Both the position numbers and the translations under genes were made by a program. A model generated the notes under the pieces. It worked only from the letters and a program-made list of their open reading frames with translations, had not been told where the DNA came from and ran no database searches. Of a stretch of 64,000 nucleotides of DNA, positions 33,828-41,639 are shown in pieces; position 1 is the stretch's first letter; the number at the start of each line of letters is the position of its first letter. The stretch spans positions 4,588,001 to 4,652,000 of the forward strand of contig NZ_CP096882.1 of the NCBI RefSeq assembly GCF_023273875.1, read 5' to 3'. Source of the DNA: Pseudarthrobacter sp. SSS035 (GTDB taxonomy: Bacteria > Actinomycetota > Actinomycetes > Actinomycetales > Micrococcaceae).

Positions 33828-33874
33828 AAGCGCGGACCCTAGATATTCGAAGTAACTAGGCTCCGCGCTTTCTT
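33828..33874 (+). terminator. Terminator of parB-like gene
   Basis: AAAGCGCGGA (33828-33837) pairs with TCCGCGCTTT (33862-33871), with a nested CCTAG/CTAGG stem inside, followed by a T-rich CTT. Confidence 0.75.
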
Positions 33875-33947
33875 CTCCCCACATTCTACTGGGAAAAACC
33901 CAGACCGCCCGGGACGGGAACACGAGGACCGTAACCGTGAGAATCGC

Positions 33948-34006
33948 GGGCGGTCCGCCGCAACCGATGGCAGCATTTGCCCGTGGTCACCAGCGGCAGA
34001 CCGCCG
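33948..34006. repeat. Post-cassette hairpin, copy 3 (diverged)
   Basis: GGGCGGTCCGCCGC (33948-33961) against GCGGCAGACCGCCG (33993-34006), two mismatches, with GGTCACCA just before the right arm. The surrounding 300 bases hold no gene. Confidence 0.55.
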
Positions 34007-34181
34007 TTTCAACGCGACAGATAGGCGGCCATCCCTGGATACAGCGCAGCAGTCTGCCAGGGGAATGCAGCTCACCATCGAAGACCCCCGCCAGGTCACC
34101 AACCTCCGGCACGTCACCACGGGCAACCGGCGATCATGGACAGCCTCCACCCGCAGTGGTACTCAAAAACGAAAAGCTGCC

Positions 34182-34373
34182 ATGGACGACACAGTGAACA
34201 TCGGTGGTCACCAGGTGCCGGCTGCTACGGTCACGGGCATGGCCGGCATCCAGGGCGGCTCTATTCCGAGGACCACGAACGGCGCGGCTACACGCCTGTC
34301 AGTTGACGGCCCCACCATGGGTGCGAAAGCGGCAATGACACCAAAGAATTACGGCCAAAAGTACCTAGAATAG
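34182..34373 (+). CDS. Small hypothetical protein, 63 residues
   Basis: ATG 34182. It reads MDDTVNIGGHQVPAATVTGM, AGIQGGSIPRTTNGAATRLS and MTPKNYGQKYLE. Balanced composition and position upstream of nrdH suggest a real gene. The ribosome binding site is weak and the family unknown. Confidence 0.4.
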   Translation: MDDTVNIGGHQVPAATVTGMAGIQGGSIPRTTNGAATRLSVDGPTMGAKAAMTPKNYGQKYLE

Positions 34374-34390
34374 GCGGTGAAAGACCTATT

Positions 34391-34404
34391 CATTCAGTTG
34401 AATG
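34391..34404 (+). promoter_or_regulatory. Palindrome in nrdH upstream region
   Basis: CATTCA-GT-TGAATG, a perfect palindrome in an AT-rich stretch, followed by TGATAGAAT, which could act as a -10 element. It is a likely operator or promoter for the nrdH-ssb operon. Confidence 0.35.
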
Positions 34405-34475
34405 ATTGATAGAATAGAAGCAGCAAGTCAGACAGGCGAACGAAACTAATCTTGATACGAAACCAGGTACTGAAA

Positions 34476-34742
34476 ATGACTTCCTCACCCACCGCTTACA
34501 CGGTCTACACCAAACCTGAGTGCCCGAACTGCGACCGGACGAAGGACTACTTCGATGCCAAGGGCATCACCTACACGTCCGTGGATATCACCGAAGTCCC
34601 CGCCGCCCTGGAGTACATCACCGCAGAGCTCGGCTACTCCCAGGCGCCGGTCGTGGTGAACAACTCCGATGACCAGGACCACTGGTCAGGGCTTCGACGG
34701 GACCGGCTCGTGCAGGCCGGCATGAACTACAAGGCTGCGTGA
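34476..34742 (+). CDS. nrdH: NrdH-like glutaredoxin
   Basis: An 88-residue thioredoxin-fold protein: YTVYTKPECPNCDRTKDYFD with the redox CPNC, then ITYTSVDITEVPAALEYI, SQAPVVVNNSDDQDHWSGLR (cis-Pro before VVV) and a C-terminal HWSGLRRDRL-type segment. NrdH reduces class Ib ribonucleotide reductase, but no nrd subunit genes are near. On plasmids it may supply reducing power for nucleotide synthesis during complementary-strand synthesis, which is inferred. The stop overlaps the next frame by 4 bases. Confidence 0.85.
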   Translation: MTSSPTAYTVYTKPECPNCDRTKDYFDAKGITYTSVDITEVPAALEYITAELGYSQAPVVVNNSDDQDHWSGLRRDRLVQAGMNYKAA

Positions 34743-34948
34743 GCGCCATGTCCGGCACCGTGGAGGGGGAGCGGTTCCAGCTCAGCCCCCGGTACCAATT
34801 CGGAGATGACGAATGGTTCGGCCTTGACGCCAACCCTGAAGGCAACATCAACGTCCCCCTCGTGGACCACTATCTCCCGTACCCGGAATGGACGGAGTAT
34901 GAGGACCACGACGACACCCGGAATACCTCTCGAAAGGCACCCACCATC
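34739..34948 (+). CDS. In-frame ORF fused to the 5' side of ssb
   Basis: From GTG 34739 (or ATG 34748) an open frame runs without a stop into ssb. It encodes 70 residues (GERFQLSPRYQFGDDEWFGL, INVPLVDHYLPYPEWTEYED) unlike any SSB sequence. It may be a small separate protein whose stop was lost, or a true N-terminal extension of SSB. GAAAGG before the ATG at 34949 suggests that SSB can also start on its own. Confidence 0.4.
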
Positions 34949-35464
34949 ATGGCCGGAGAAACCACGATCACCGTCATCGGAAACCTGACCAACGATCCCG
35001 AACTGCGGTTCACGACAGTTTCCCGTGAGTTCGGGAAAACCGAAGGCACTCCGGTCGCGAACTTCACCATCGCTTCAACGCCCCGGACGTTCGATTCGGC
35101 GTCCAAGGAGTGGAAGGACGGGGACACTCTCTTCATACGCGCGTCGGCGTGGAGGGAGATGGCCGAGAACGTCGCTGCCTCCTTGACCAAGGGCTCCAGG
35201 GTCGTCGTCTCCGGGAGGCTCAAGCCCCGGACATATGAGACGAAAGCGGGGGAGAAGCGCACCGTGATCGAGCTCGAGGTCGACGAAATCGGGTTGTCTC
35301 TCCGCTACACGGCAGCCACACCCAACCGCCCGGCCACGCCGACGCCCACCAGCCAAAACGGACATCCCACGGACCAGGTCGCCACTGACCTTGGCGGCTA
35401 CGCCGACGATGACCCGTGGTTTGGCAAGATCGCCAACCCTGCAGGCACTAGCCCTGTGTCGTGA
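34949..35464 (+). CDS. ssb: Single-stranded DNA-binding protein
   Basis: 171 residues with a full OB fold: ITVIGNLTNDPELRFTTVSR, VANFTIASTPRTFDSASKEW, DTLFIRASAWREMAENVAAS and LTKGSRVVVSGRLKPRTYET. SSB coats single-stranded DNA in replication, repair and conjugation. The C-terminus ends DDDPWFGKIANPAGTSPVS. It therefore lacks the terminal acidic tip with Pro-Phe that recruits partner proteins, although DDDPWF appears 19 residues earlier. A second, N-terminally truncated ssb at 42.9 kb keeps the PPF tip. Co-transcribed with nrdH. Confidence 0.9.
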   Translation: MAGETTITVIGNLTNDPELRFTTVSREFGKTEGTPVANFTIASTPRTFDSASKEWKDGDTLFIRASAWREMAENVAASLTKGSRVVVSGRLKPRTYETKAGEKRTVIELEVDEIGLSLRYTAATPNRPATPTPTSQNGHPTDQVATDLGGYADDDPWFGKIANPAGTSPVS

Positions 35465-35478
35465 GTTGAAAGCCCAGA

Positions 35479-35784
35479 ATGCCGCTTCCCAAGAAGACAA
35501 AGTCCGTCTCGCCGTACTTCACTGAAGAGGACGCGGACCAGATCCGAGCCGCACTCAACGCTGTCGGCCACCTCGAAGGCTACGCCTCGATCACCGAACT
35601 CGTTGAAGCAGCCACCCTGCGGGAACTTCGGCGATTGCAGCGAAAGTACAATGACGGCCGGAAATGGGCAGGCATCCCGGCCGGGCAGGCCCGACCGGGC
35701 CGGCGAACCCGCGAGGAAATCAGACGCCGTGAAACAAAACGGGAAGGATCCGCGGGTTCAAGACTGAATAGCACCGAGGCCTAG
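35479..35784 (+). CDS. Ribbon-helix-helix centromere-binding (ParB-like) protein
   Basis: A 101-residue basic protein: KTKSVSPYFTEEDADQIRAA, LEGYASITELVEAATLRELR, RLQRKYNDGRKWAGIPAGQA and RPGRRTREEIRRR. The SITELVEAATLRELRRLQRKYN segment has the ribbon-helix-helix pattern of the small ParB of Leifsonia plasmid pCXC100 (CB_ParB_C). A close paralogue lies at 44015-44275, so the ssb/RHH pair seems to have been duplicated. It starts 15 bases after the ssb stop. No parA is present in the window. Confidence 0.7.
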   Translation: MPLPKKTKSVSPYFTEEDADQIRAALNAVGHLEGYASITELVEAATLRELRRLQRKYNDGRKWAGIPAGQARPGRRTREEIRRRETKREGSAGSRLNSTEA

Positions 35785-35961
35785 CCTAAGCAGAACTCCA
35801 CAAAAAAACTTAAGTGCCAGGATCCACGTGCCATTCGCGGCTGGACGCGCTTGCGCCCGTTGGACTCTGACATGCTCGGAGCCTACAGTCGTAGTTGATT
35901 CGGCGACACGTGCACCTATCGAGATTGCCCCTTGTCCTAATCTCCAATTAGATGTTCTCCA

Positions 35962-36702
35962 TCATGCTTCCGAGATGCTTGACGAGTCCCTCGTATCAAG
36001 TTCCTTGATGTGTCTCCGCATAGCGGTCCGTACTATCGCGCGGGTTTGAGGATCCTCCAATAGATCCTGCCAACGTTTCCCAGGGCTGGTCGAGGCTCCG
36101 CGAAGCCAAGTATGGGCACCAATTGTTTCAGCGGCGATATCGGCGGAATCAGCAACTCGATCGTCGCACCATTCTTCAATGAGATCAGCCTCTTCGAATT
36201 GGGCTGCGGTGACGACTTGGTAGTCGAATGTGGGAACGATTACTCGGCTGTTGTGGTGCACCCAACGCTGGAGCAGCAGATTTACTCCTACCTGTGACAT
36301 ACACGCAATCCGGTTACTGCGATGCAACGCTTCAGCTTCCACTAAATATGGTTGCTGCAGATGCGCAGCAAAGTGACCGTTCTCCTTGCTCAGCTCCGGA
36401 AGAGGCATGAGTTTGTATCTCCCCTTCCACTCGCCGAAGGGGATCACGGAGGATGCGCGCACTTCAGCTACGAGCAGCCTAGGAGCTAGATTTACCCCAT
36501 CCGTGCGCAGTGCGCACGGATGTTGTAGTACCAGCGCCGTTATTTGTGACCCGGTATCCCCGAAGCCGACTGGAACGTTTTCGAAGATGTCGCCAGTGAA
36601 TGTCGGCCTCGCTTCAGAGACCTCGTCCCCCCGTGCCCGATACATAGAAGCCCAATCAGGTGCCTCCCGAGTTCCGGGCGCCTCGAGGTCTTTTGCAGAC
36701 AT
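35962..36702 (-). CDS. Unknown protein, third gene of TIGR04255 operon
   Basis: A 246-residue soluble protein. Conserved-looking segments: FENVPVGFGDTGSQITALVL, QHPCALRTDGVNLAPRLLVA, VIPFGEWKGRYKLMPLPELS and VDLIEEWCDD-like acidic helices near residue 190, with a basic C-terminus. The HPC motif after a buried strand (ALVLQHPC) might be a metal or catalytic site, but I cannot name a family. It lies six bases after the stop of the HTH gene, in one operon with it and the TIGR04255 gene. Confidence 0.6.
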   Translation of the reverse strand: MSAKDLEAPGTREAPDWASMYRARGDEVSEARPTFTGDIFENVPVGFGDTGSQITALVLQHPCALRTDGVNLAPRLLVAEVRASSVIPFGEWKGRYKLMPLPELSKENGHFAAHLQQPYLVEAEALHRSNRIACMSQVGVNLLLQRWVHHNSRVIVPTFDYQVVTAAQFEEADLIEEWCDDRVADSADIAAETIGAHTWLRGASTSPGKRWQDLLEDPQTRAIVRTAMRRHIKELDTRDSSSISEA

Positions 36703-36708
36703 TCAGTT

Positions 36709-37371
36709 TCAGCCTTTCGACCTAATGGACATTTGACCGTCTTCCCCGCGGAACGTCTCAAACGGTGATTCGTAAGTGGTTCGCCACGACGGGTCTAAGC
36801 GGGTCAGTGCTTCGTCCGGGTTCAGGTTCCCGCTCGCGTATTCAAGGACCAGGAATGTCTCGCCGGCAGCCCACATGTCTATGGGAGTGACGGGGATTCC
36901 TTCCGCGATGGGCATCTCGAACCAGGACTCGATATCTTGAATCCGGCCTTGCGAGGCAATCAAATCCTGAGCGGCCACGAGGCGGGCAAGTCTGTGGCGG
37001 TTCTCGCCTGAGGCTTTTTCACCTTTGCGCCACTTTTGGATGGCAGGAACACTCACCCCAATCATTCGAGCGATGTCTCGCCAGGCGAATCCTTGGTCGG
37101 CCAGAAGTTCTAGCAGCTCGCGCGCACCCAACACAGCTCGTTGGCTGGTTAGGATTACCCATTCATGGGTCAGGGCGCCCACGTGGGTTTCTCGGACGTC
37201 GTTGTTCAGAGTGGTTACCTTGGTGACAAGGTGGCGGGCCTGTTCAGTGATTTTCAGAGCTGAAATACGGGTCGGGATATCAATCTGCGGCAGGGCCACG
37301 CTAGGGGTCGCTGTCCCCGGGTCGACAGAGGAAGTCTGCTGCTGCCTTGAAGCTGAAATGACTCTGGTCAT
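36709..37371 (-). CDS. Helix-turn-helix regulator, second gene of TIGR04255 operon
   Basis: A 220-residue protein. Central HTH: ELLADQGFAWRDIARMIGVS then VPAIQKWRKGEKASGENRHR. The C-terminal part (IPVTPIDMWAAGETFLVLEY, ASGNLNPDEALTRLDPSWRT) resembles the segment after the HTH in antitoxin-like regulators that count operon dosage. The start overlaps the upstream gene stop by 4 bases (ATGA). The two neighbours are probably its partners, so an antitoxin or autorepressor role is likely but inferred. Confidence 0.65.
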   Translation of the reverse strand: MTRVISASRQQQTSSVDPGTATPSVALPQIDIPTRISALKITEQARHLVTKVTTLNNDVRETHVGALTHEWVILTSQRAVLGARELLELLADQGFAWRDIARMIGVSVPAIQKWRKGEKASGENRHRLARLVAAQDLIASQGRIQDIESWFEMPIAEGIPVTPIDMWAAGETFLVLEYASGNLNPDEALTRLDPSWRTTYESPFETFRGEDGQMSIRSKG

Positions 37372-38165
37372 TTTCGAAACACCTCATTTCTCAAACGGTC
37401 TGTAATGCACTGCTCAAACATCTCACGGACAGGTGCATGCAGTGTCTCCCCGGTTTCCCTAATTAGGGACATTGAAAACACGGGGACCCCCGATTCGGGC
37501 ACCCAAAAGCTGTCGAGGTCAAGCATGAAGAACTTGCCAGGGTAGGCGGGAGATTTCCTTCGTAGCTCTCCGTTGGGGTCCACAGCAAACCCTTCGCCTG
37601 TGGCATGCCTCATAACCAGCGAGCGGCCCTGTTCGGGACCGTAAACGGCGACGCCCTGCCACTGAGTTAAGGGAAGGTCTGGATCATTTTCGACGTGAGG
37701 TCCCAGAAGCGAAGGGATCAAGTATTCGCTCCACTCTGGGTCGTCAGTGTCGGGTATGCGAATCTCATCTATGTATCGCAGTCCGACTCTCTCAACTCCA
37801 TCGATGGGAGACACTTCGTTTCGCGCGTTGCAAACTTTTAAGAGGAGCTCGCTGAAGTCATCCCAGCCTGGGTATTGGGTTGTCTCCACAATGGTCGAGC
37901 CCCTCAACAGGGACGCGGCGATAGTCGTCTGGCGGTCAAAGTATTTTGGGTACTCCTCCGTTTGAACTTGTGTCACGGGACCTGAGGGCCCAAACTCGAT
38001 CGTCTGGGAGGCGAACTGCTGGGTGCGCATCACGGGCAGCTCGTTACTCAATAGGTCTTTGAAGAGTGTTCTCTGCCGAGGAGTCAGGGTCTCTGATTGA
38101 GGATGACGAAGCTCAAACGATACTGATACCAGGGGCGCACTCGGGTAAACCTCACGCTGATTCAT
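37368..38165 (-). CDS. TIGR04255 family protein
   Basis: 265 residues from ATG 38165 (MNQREVYPSAPLVSVSFELR). An ATG at 38231 would add a less protein-like 22-residue N-terminus. TIGR04255 features: the opening Y-P-x-A-P-L-V-x-V-x-F-E-L-R strand, QQFASQTIEFGPSGPVTQVQ, TTIAASLLRGSTIVETTQYP, VGLRYIDEIRIPD and a C-terminal FMLDLDSFWVPESG. Proteins of this family are sporadically distributed and unassigned, often on mobile DNA. First gene of a tightly overlapping three-gene operon, which suggests a single functional module. Confidence 0.75.
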   Translation of the reverse strand: MNQREVYPSAPLVSVSFELRHPQSETLTPRQRTLFKDLLSNELPVMRTQQFASQTIEFGPSGPVTQVQTEEYPKYFDRQTTIAASLLRGSTIVETTQYPGWDDFSELLLKVCNARNEVSPIDGVERVGLRYIDEIRIPDTDDPEWSEYLIPSLLGPHVENDPDLPLTQWQGVAVYGPEQGRSLVMRHATGEGFAVDPNGELRRKSPAYPGKFFMLDLDSFWVPESGVPVFSMSLIRETGETLHAPVREMFEQCITDRLRNEVFRK

Positions 38166-38538
38166 GTCTTGATGATACTCATGCAGAAACCAAAACGGTA
38201 ACCGAATCAGCAATACTGTCAGGTTATTCACAGCGTTGCAGATTCAGGACAAACACGTGCCTACGCAGGCCAGCGGATGAACAAGACTAGACGTTCCCCA
38301 GAGGTACGGGAATGATGTGTACCCGGGGCTGATAGATCAGTGCGACCTAGGTTCGCGCCGTCCAGATTCCCCCGTTCGCTGTTCCCGTGGGAACCATGAG
38401 CGGGACGTACCCACCGTGAGCTCAATGTGGCGGTTCGTGCGAGGCAATGAGCTGCAATACTCTGCCGGCGCCCGTTTTCGTGGAGTGCAGTACACCAACA
38501 AGAACCCCGTGCCTCTCTATGAGACGCTTCTCTCCGCC
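38166..38538. other. Intergenic stretch, no gene supported
   Basis: It contains the promoter region of the TIGR04255 operon. Frames on either strand are not protein-like. Confidence 0.4.
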
Positions 38539-39066
38539 CTACAGGTTCATACTGAACCAAGAGTCCTTCCCGGACAGTGGAATGTTTACCTGCGCTCTTC
38601 CAATGTGTAGGGCGATGGCTGCGCCAGGCGGAAGCACTGTGAAACCGCAGGCATGATAGAAAGCCGATGATCGCGGCCCTGTCACACCGTATAGCCGTGT
38701 AAAACCGTGCAGTTGGTCGAGCAGTTCGTTTACTAGTGCTCGGGCGATTCCGGCCCTCCGGACTTCTTCACGTACTGCCAGACTGTAAATCATGGCATGG
38801 TCCCGAATGCCTTTATCTACCTCCCGGGGTGGCAGGCCATGACTGACGTACGCCTGTATCTGTTCGGCCGCAGCCCCCGCGTGCAGGGCACCGGCCAGTC
38901 CGTTGCTGTCGCGGACAGCCAGGATAAATGATGGAAAACCCTTCAGCGGATCAGTCGACCGCAGATGTAATGGGAATCTATTCGCATCGTCGATGTGAGT
39001 TGCGAAAAAAGCTTCGATTTCGGCCCTGTCCGGGTCTGAGTTGAAGCGGTCTACTTTGATAGACAT
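38539..39066 (-). CDS. GNAT family N-acetyltransferase
   Basis: 175 residues from ATG 39066 (MSIKVDRF). Acetyl-CoA fold: FPSFILAVRDSNGLAGALHA (strands 2-3), then MIYSLAVREEVRRAGIARAL, which holds the V-x-x-x-x-R-x-x-G-I/A motif A for pyrophosphate binding, and TGPRSSAFYHACGFTVLPPG (motif B with Y-x-x-x-G-F). The substrate is unknown; GNATs in such islands may modify antibiotics or act as tRNA-targeting toxins. No DUF1778 antitoxin is adjacent, which argues against a TacAT-type system. Confidence 0.85.
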   Translation of the reverse strand: MSIKVDRFNSDPDRAEIEAFFATHIDDANRFPLHLRSTDPLKGFPSFILAVRDSNGLAGALHAGAAAEQIQAYVSHGLPPREVDKGIRDHAMIYSLAVREEVRRAGIARALVNELLDQLHGFTRLYGVTGPRSSAFYHACGFTVLPPGAAIALHIGRAQVNIPLSGKDSWFSMNL

Positions 39067-39195
39067 GACTTCCAACGCCTCTCATTCGGGCCATTGAAGC
39101 GTGACCTGAGGCCCGACCGATCAGTCTCGAACTGTCCTAAGTGCTCATGTATCGATCCTTGACGCATCAACTCTCTCCGCCCACCGAACCCCGGT

Positions 39196-39504
39196 TCAGG
39201 ACACATCTGTGAAGCCCGCGGGCATGACGATTGAAGGCTTCGTAAACGGAGTGAAGGGCGTAAAGGGGGTAAATGGGGTGAAGGGTGTGAACGGAGTAAA
39301 ACGTGACGGGGCGTGTACCTTTTTTATCAAGCGGTCTCCGACGAGGGTTCCAAGGTAGCTCTTCGTCGAGACGCCACAAACATCGTCGTTGTCCCAGGCA
39401 AGCCAACCAACCCATTTCGCGCTCGGACTAAACAAGTTTTTGTCGGTCGCGCTGCTGCGGAAGGCGATCCAGCTGCCCCGTGAGTCAAAGTAGTAGATAG
39501 TCAT
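39196..39504 (-). CDS. Beta-flower-like protein with Thr-Pro-Phe repeat tail
   Basis: 102 residues. The N-terminal 60 (TIYYFDSRGSWIAFRSSATD, NLFSPSAKWVGWLAWDNDDV, GVSTKSYLGTLVGDRLIKK) show the spaced Y/F-G-x-x-I/V-A pattern of the '4-fold beta flower' family. Residues about 69-90 are tandem TPF triplets encoded by a 9-bp DNA repeat, then KPSIVMPAGFTDVS. The domain is known structurally but has no assigned biochemical role; relatives occur in conflict and phage contexts. It is encoded alone within the putative island. Confidence 0.6.
   Translation of the reverse strand: MTIYYFDSRGSWIAFRSSATDKNLFSPSAKWVGWLAWDNDDVCGVSTKSYLGTLVGDRLIKKVHAPSRFTPFTPFTPFTPFTPFTPFTKPSIVMPAGFTDVS
39239..39301. repeat. 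9-bp tandem repeat inside the beta-flower gene
   Basis: Seven units of the type GGnGTnAAn (39239-39301), for example GGAGTGAAG, GGCGTAAAG, GGGGTAAAT and GGGGTGAAG. On the minus strand each encodes Phe-Thr-Pro. Unit number changes by slippage would keep the reading frame. Confidence 0.8.
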
Positions 39505-39644
39505 TTTGGTCCCCCAAGAACTTCGTTGGTAAGCCGGTCATGATCAACTTAGCTGCCCGGGCCGACAATATGGTTCGGAAAGCAACTTCGACTTTGATCA
39601 GTTAGTCGATTCCCCAGATCGCCGGGTTTCCACGGATCCCACGC

Positions 39645-41321
39645 CTATTTGTCCATTAGTAACGGGTGATCGTGGGTGCTGAGATACCGTTCGGCGCCCT
39701 TGACGCTGAGGCCGAATAGATCGCAGAGTCTGCGGATGTCCTGCGTCGCTCGGGCTTCATCTAGGATCCGGTCTTCGCGAAGGGCTTGGGCCGACATGCC
39801 CAGAGTGCTGTTGACCCAGAAACGGCTGACCTCTGTCGTGCGAACTGCGCTCTGTTTGTTGATGAAGAAATGGGGATTCGTGCTCTTCGGCCAGCGGGTG
39901 TTCCGATAGTCCAGCCAAGCAGCGAGGCTTTGGCGGACATATGCTGCCAGCAGCACAGTCCGGCCAGGAAGGTGAATCCTGCCATCGCGGACATCTGTGA
40001 GCAGCAGGGAACGGACCTGTTCGCTGCGCAGCGCGTGGTATCCGATCAGCGCAGTCAACGCCGTGCGCGCCGAGTTGTCGGAGTCGAGGGCGGCCCGGAG
40101 GGCAGTTTCGTCGATGGGCAGCGGGGTGCGCGTCTCAGGCTTACCCGTCCTGGTGTGGGTTGTGGGATTAGTGAAGACAAGCCGTTTGGCTTTGAGAGTG
40201 CGGAACAGCGACCGCAGGGCGGTCCCCGTCAGCGCCCGCCTGCTACCTTGGTTCGGCAGCATCCGGTCGATGTCGTCACGGGAGATTTCGCGAAGTGAAG
40301 CACGGCCTTCAGCGACCCAGGCCCTTATGGCCGGCAACGCGTAAGTGACGCGGATCCGAATGGTCACATGTGCCCGCGGCCGCGATCGTGGGGCCGAGCT
40401 GCTTCCATGCAGCATGGTTTCGAACCATGCCTGAACCTCATCGGCAATGGTTCTTGGAAGGCCGGCGATCTGGTTGGCGAACCACGCCACGATTGATGGC
40501 TCCCGGTCGTCTTCAAGCAGGCTGGCTGCCTCAAGGACCTCCAGAATCGGCTGGCGGTTGAAGAGGCCCTGATCAAGTTCGGCGACTTGGCTGGCCTTGA
40601 TTGCGGCGCCGGGTGTGTCTTGGCTACAGGCCAGGACCCGGAGTCCTTGCCGGGTTGAGTTGAGCCGTGTCTTGGTCCACCCATGCGCGAGGGCATGGTC
40701 GCGGGCGGCGTGATCAAGTGCCAGGGCGAAGCCGGGGTCCGGCGGACTAAGAGGTGTGTGGCGCCGAGTGAGGTCCCGGGGTAGGTCTATCAGGGTCAGC
40801 TGTCTGTGGGTCACCGGATACCGGTGATATGGAGGGTTCGCAGGTGCTGTGCGGACAGCAGGACTTCGTTTCTGTCGGAACAGGTCCACGAAGAACAGCT
40901 GCTGCCCGTGCCGGTTCATCTCCATGATGCTGGGGCCGGTTCCGTGGGGGCGGGCGCCTACGGCAGTGCGGTAGCAGAGGCGGCAGAAGCCGTCAGCGCT
41001 CAATGCTTTTGTTTCACCGCAGGATTGGCATGGGCTGACGATCGGGAAGCGGCGGCGCCAGCCTCTGCATCCCTCGCAGATCCATCCGCTGGTCCGGGTG
41101 ACTCCCCAGCCGAGGCAGTCGAGGCAGCTGTCGATCAGATGGGGTGCGAAGCGGTGACACCGCTGGCAGAGTCCGCCCGAGAAATACAGCTCGGTGGACC
41201 CGCACCGGCGGCATGGCGGCGGGGAGAACGGTCCGCCGGGCAGGCACTGGTGGCAGAATGCATCACGCGCTGTTGCGACCGGACGTTGACCGCATTTCGG
41301 GCACGTTCGTGGTGCGGTCAC
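39645..41321 (-). CDS. Zinc-finger-containing tyrosine-recombinase-like protein
   Basis: 558 residues from GTG 41321, which overlaps the XRE stop (GTGA). The N-terminal 150 residues carry repeated zinc fingers: TCPKCGQRPVATARDAFCHQ, CRRCGSTELYFSGGLCQRCH, SCLDCLGWGVTRTSGWICEG and PCQSCGETKALSADGFCRLC. The C-terminal 200 resemble a phage-integrase fold: LIGYHALRSEQVRSLLLTDV (box I Arg) and QDIRRLCDLFGLSVKGAERY, ending in a possible nucleophile Tyr. The canonical H-x-x-R box is altered. It probably works with the recombinase two genes upstream. Confidence 0.7.
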   Translation of the reverse strand: MTAPRTCPKCGQRPVATARDAFCHQCLPGGPFSPPPCRRCGSTELYFSGGLCQRCHRFAPHLIDSCLDCLGWGVTRTSGWICEGCRGWRRRFPIVSPCQSCGETKALSADGFCRLCYRTAVGARPHGTGPSIMEMNRHGQQLFFVDLFRQKRSPAVRTAPANPPYHRYPVTHRQLTLIDLPRDLTRRHTPLSPPDPGFALALDHAARDHALAHGWTKTRLNSTRQGLRVLACSQDTPGAAIKASQVAELDQGLFNRQPILEVLEAASLLEDDREPSIVAWFANQIAGLPRTIADEVQAWFETMLHGSSSAPRSRPRAHVTIRIRVTYALPAIRAWVAEGRASLREISRDDIDRMLPNQGSRRALTGTALRSLFRTLKAKRLVFTNPTTHTRTGKPETRTPLPIDETALRAALDSDNSARTALTALIGYHALRSEQVRSLLLTDVRDGRIHLPGRTVLLAAYVRQSLAAWLDYRNTRWPKSTNPHFFINKQSAVRTTEVSRFWVNSTLGMSAQALREDRILDEARATQDIRRLCDLFGLSVKGAERYLSTHDHPLLMDK

Positions 41322-41635
41322 GCGGGCGGAAGGCTGCGGTTCCGGCCAAGTCTGGGAGTGATGGCCTGGCCGCCGGCCGCGGCGGTGTTCTCCTTGACAG
41401 GGCGGCGGGCAGCTACCGCGTCGGGTTCCCGGATGAGTAGTTCGTTTGGCTCGCAGTCCAGGACATGGCAGATGACGTCGAGGTCGTCCAGGCGGATGGA
41501 CGTCGGGGCGCCGGTCCACAGGGCCGACATCTTCCCGGCGCTGATTTCGAGTCCGGCTTCGGCCAACCGTCGACGCAGCTCGGTCGATTTCCAGACGCCT
41601 CGTTCGGCAGCTTTCATACGTAGGTTCCAACGCAT
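41318..41635 (-). CDS. Small XRE-family regulator (HTH_26)
   Basis: 105 residues from ATG 41635 (MRWNLRMKAAERGVWKSTEL). The HTH is RRRLAEAGLEISAGKMSALW then RLDDLDVICHVLDCEPNELL, the HTH_26 layout where the last helix measures a short operon-type repressor. The basic C-terminus is disordered. It is the middle gene of a three-gene recombinase module, starting four bases after the upstream recombinase stop and overlapping the downstream gene by four. Confidence 0.8.
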   Translation of the reverse strand: MRWNLRMKAAERGVWKSTELRRRLAEAGLEISAGKMSALWTGAPTSIRLDDLDVICHVLDCEPNELLIREPDAVAARRPVKENTAAAGGQAITPRLGRNRSLPPA

Positions 41636-41639
41636 CCGT

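Noticed and set aside
39239..39301. A CRISPR-like or iteron array
   Set aside because: The 9-bp units have no spacers and are in frame within a protein gene.
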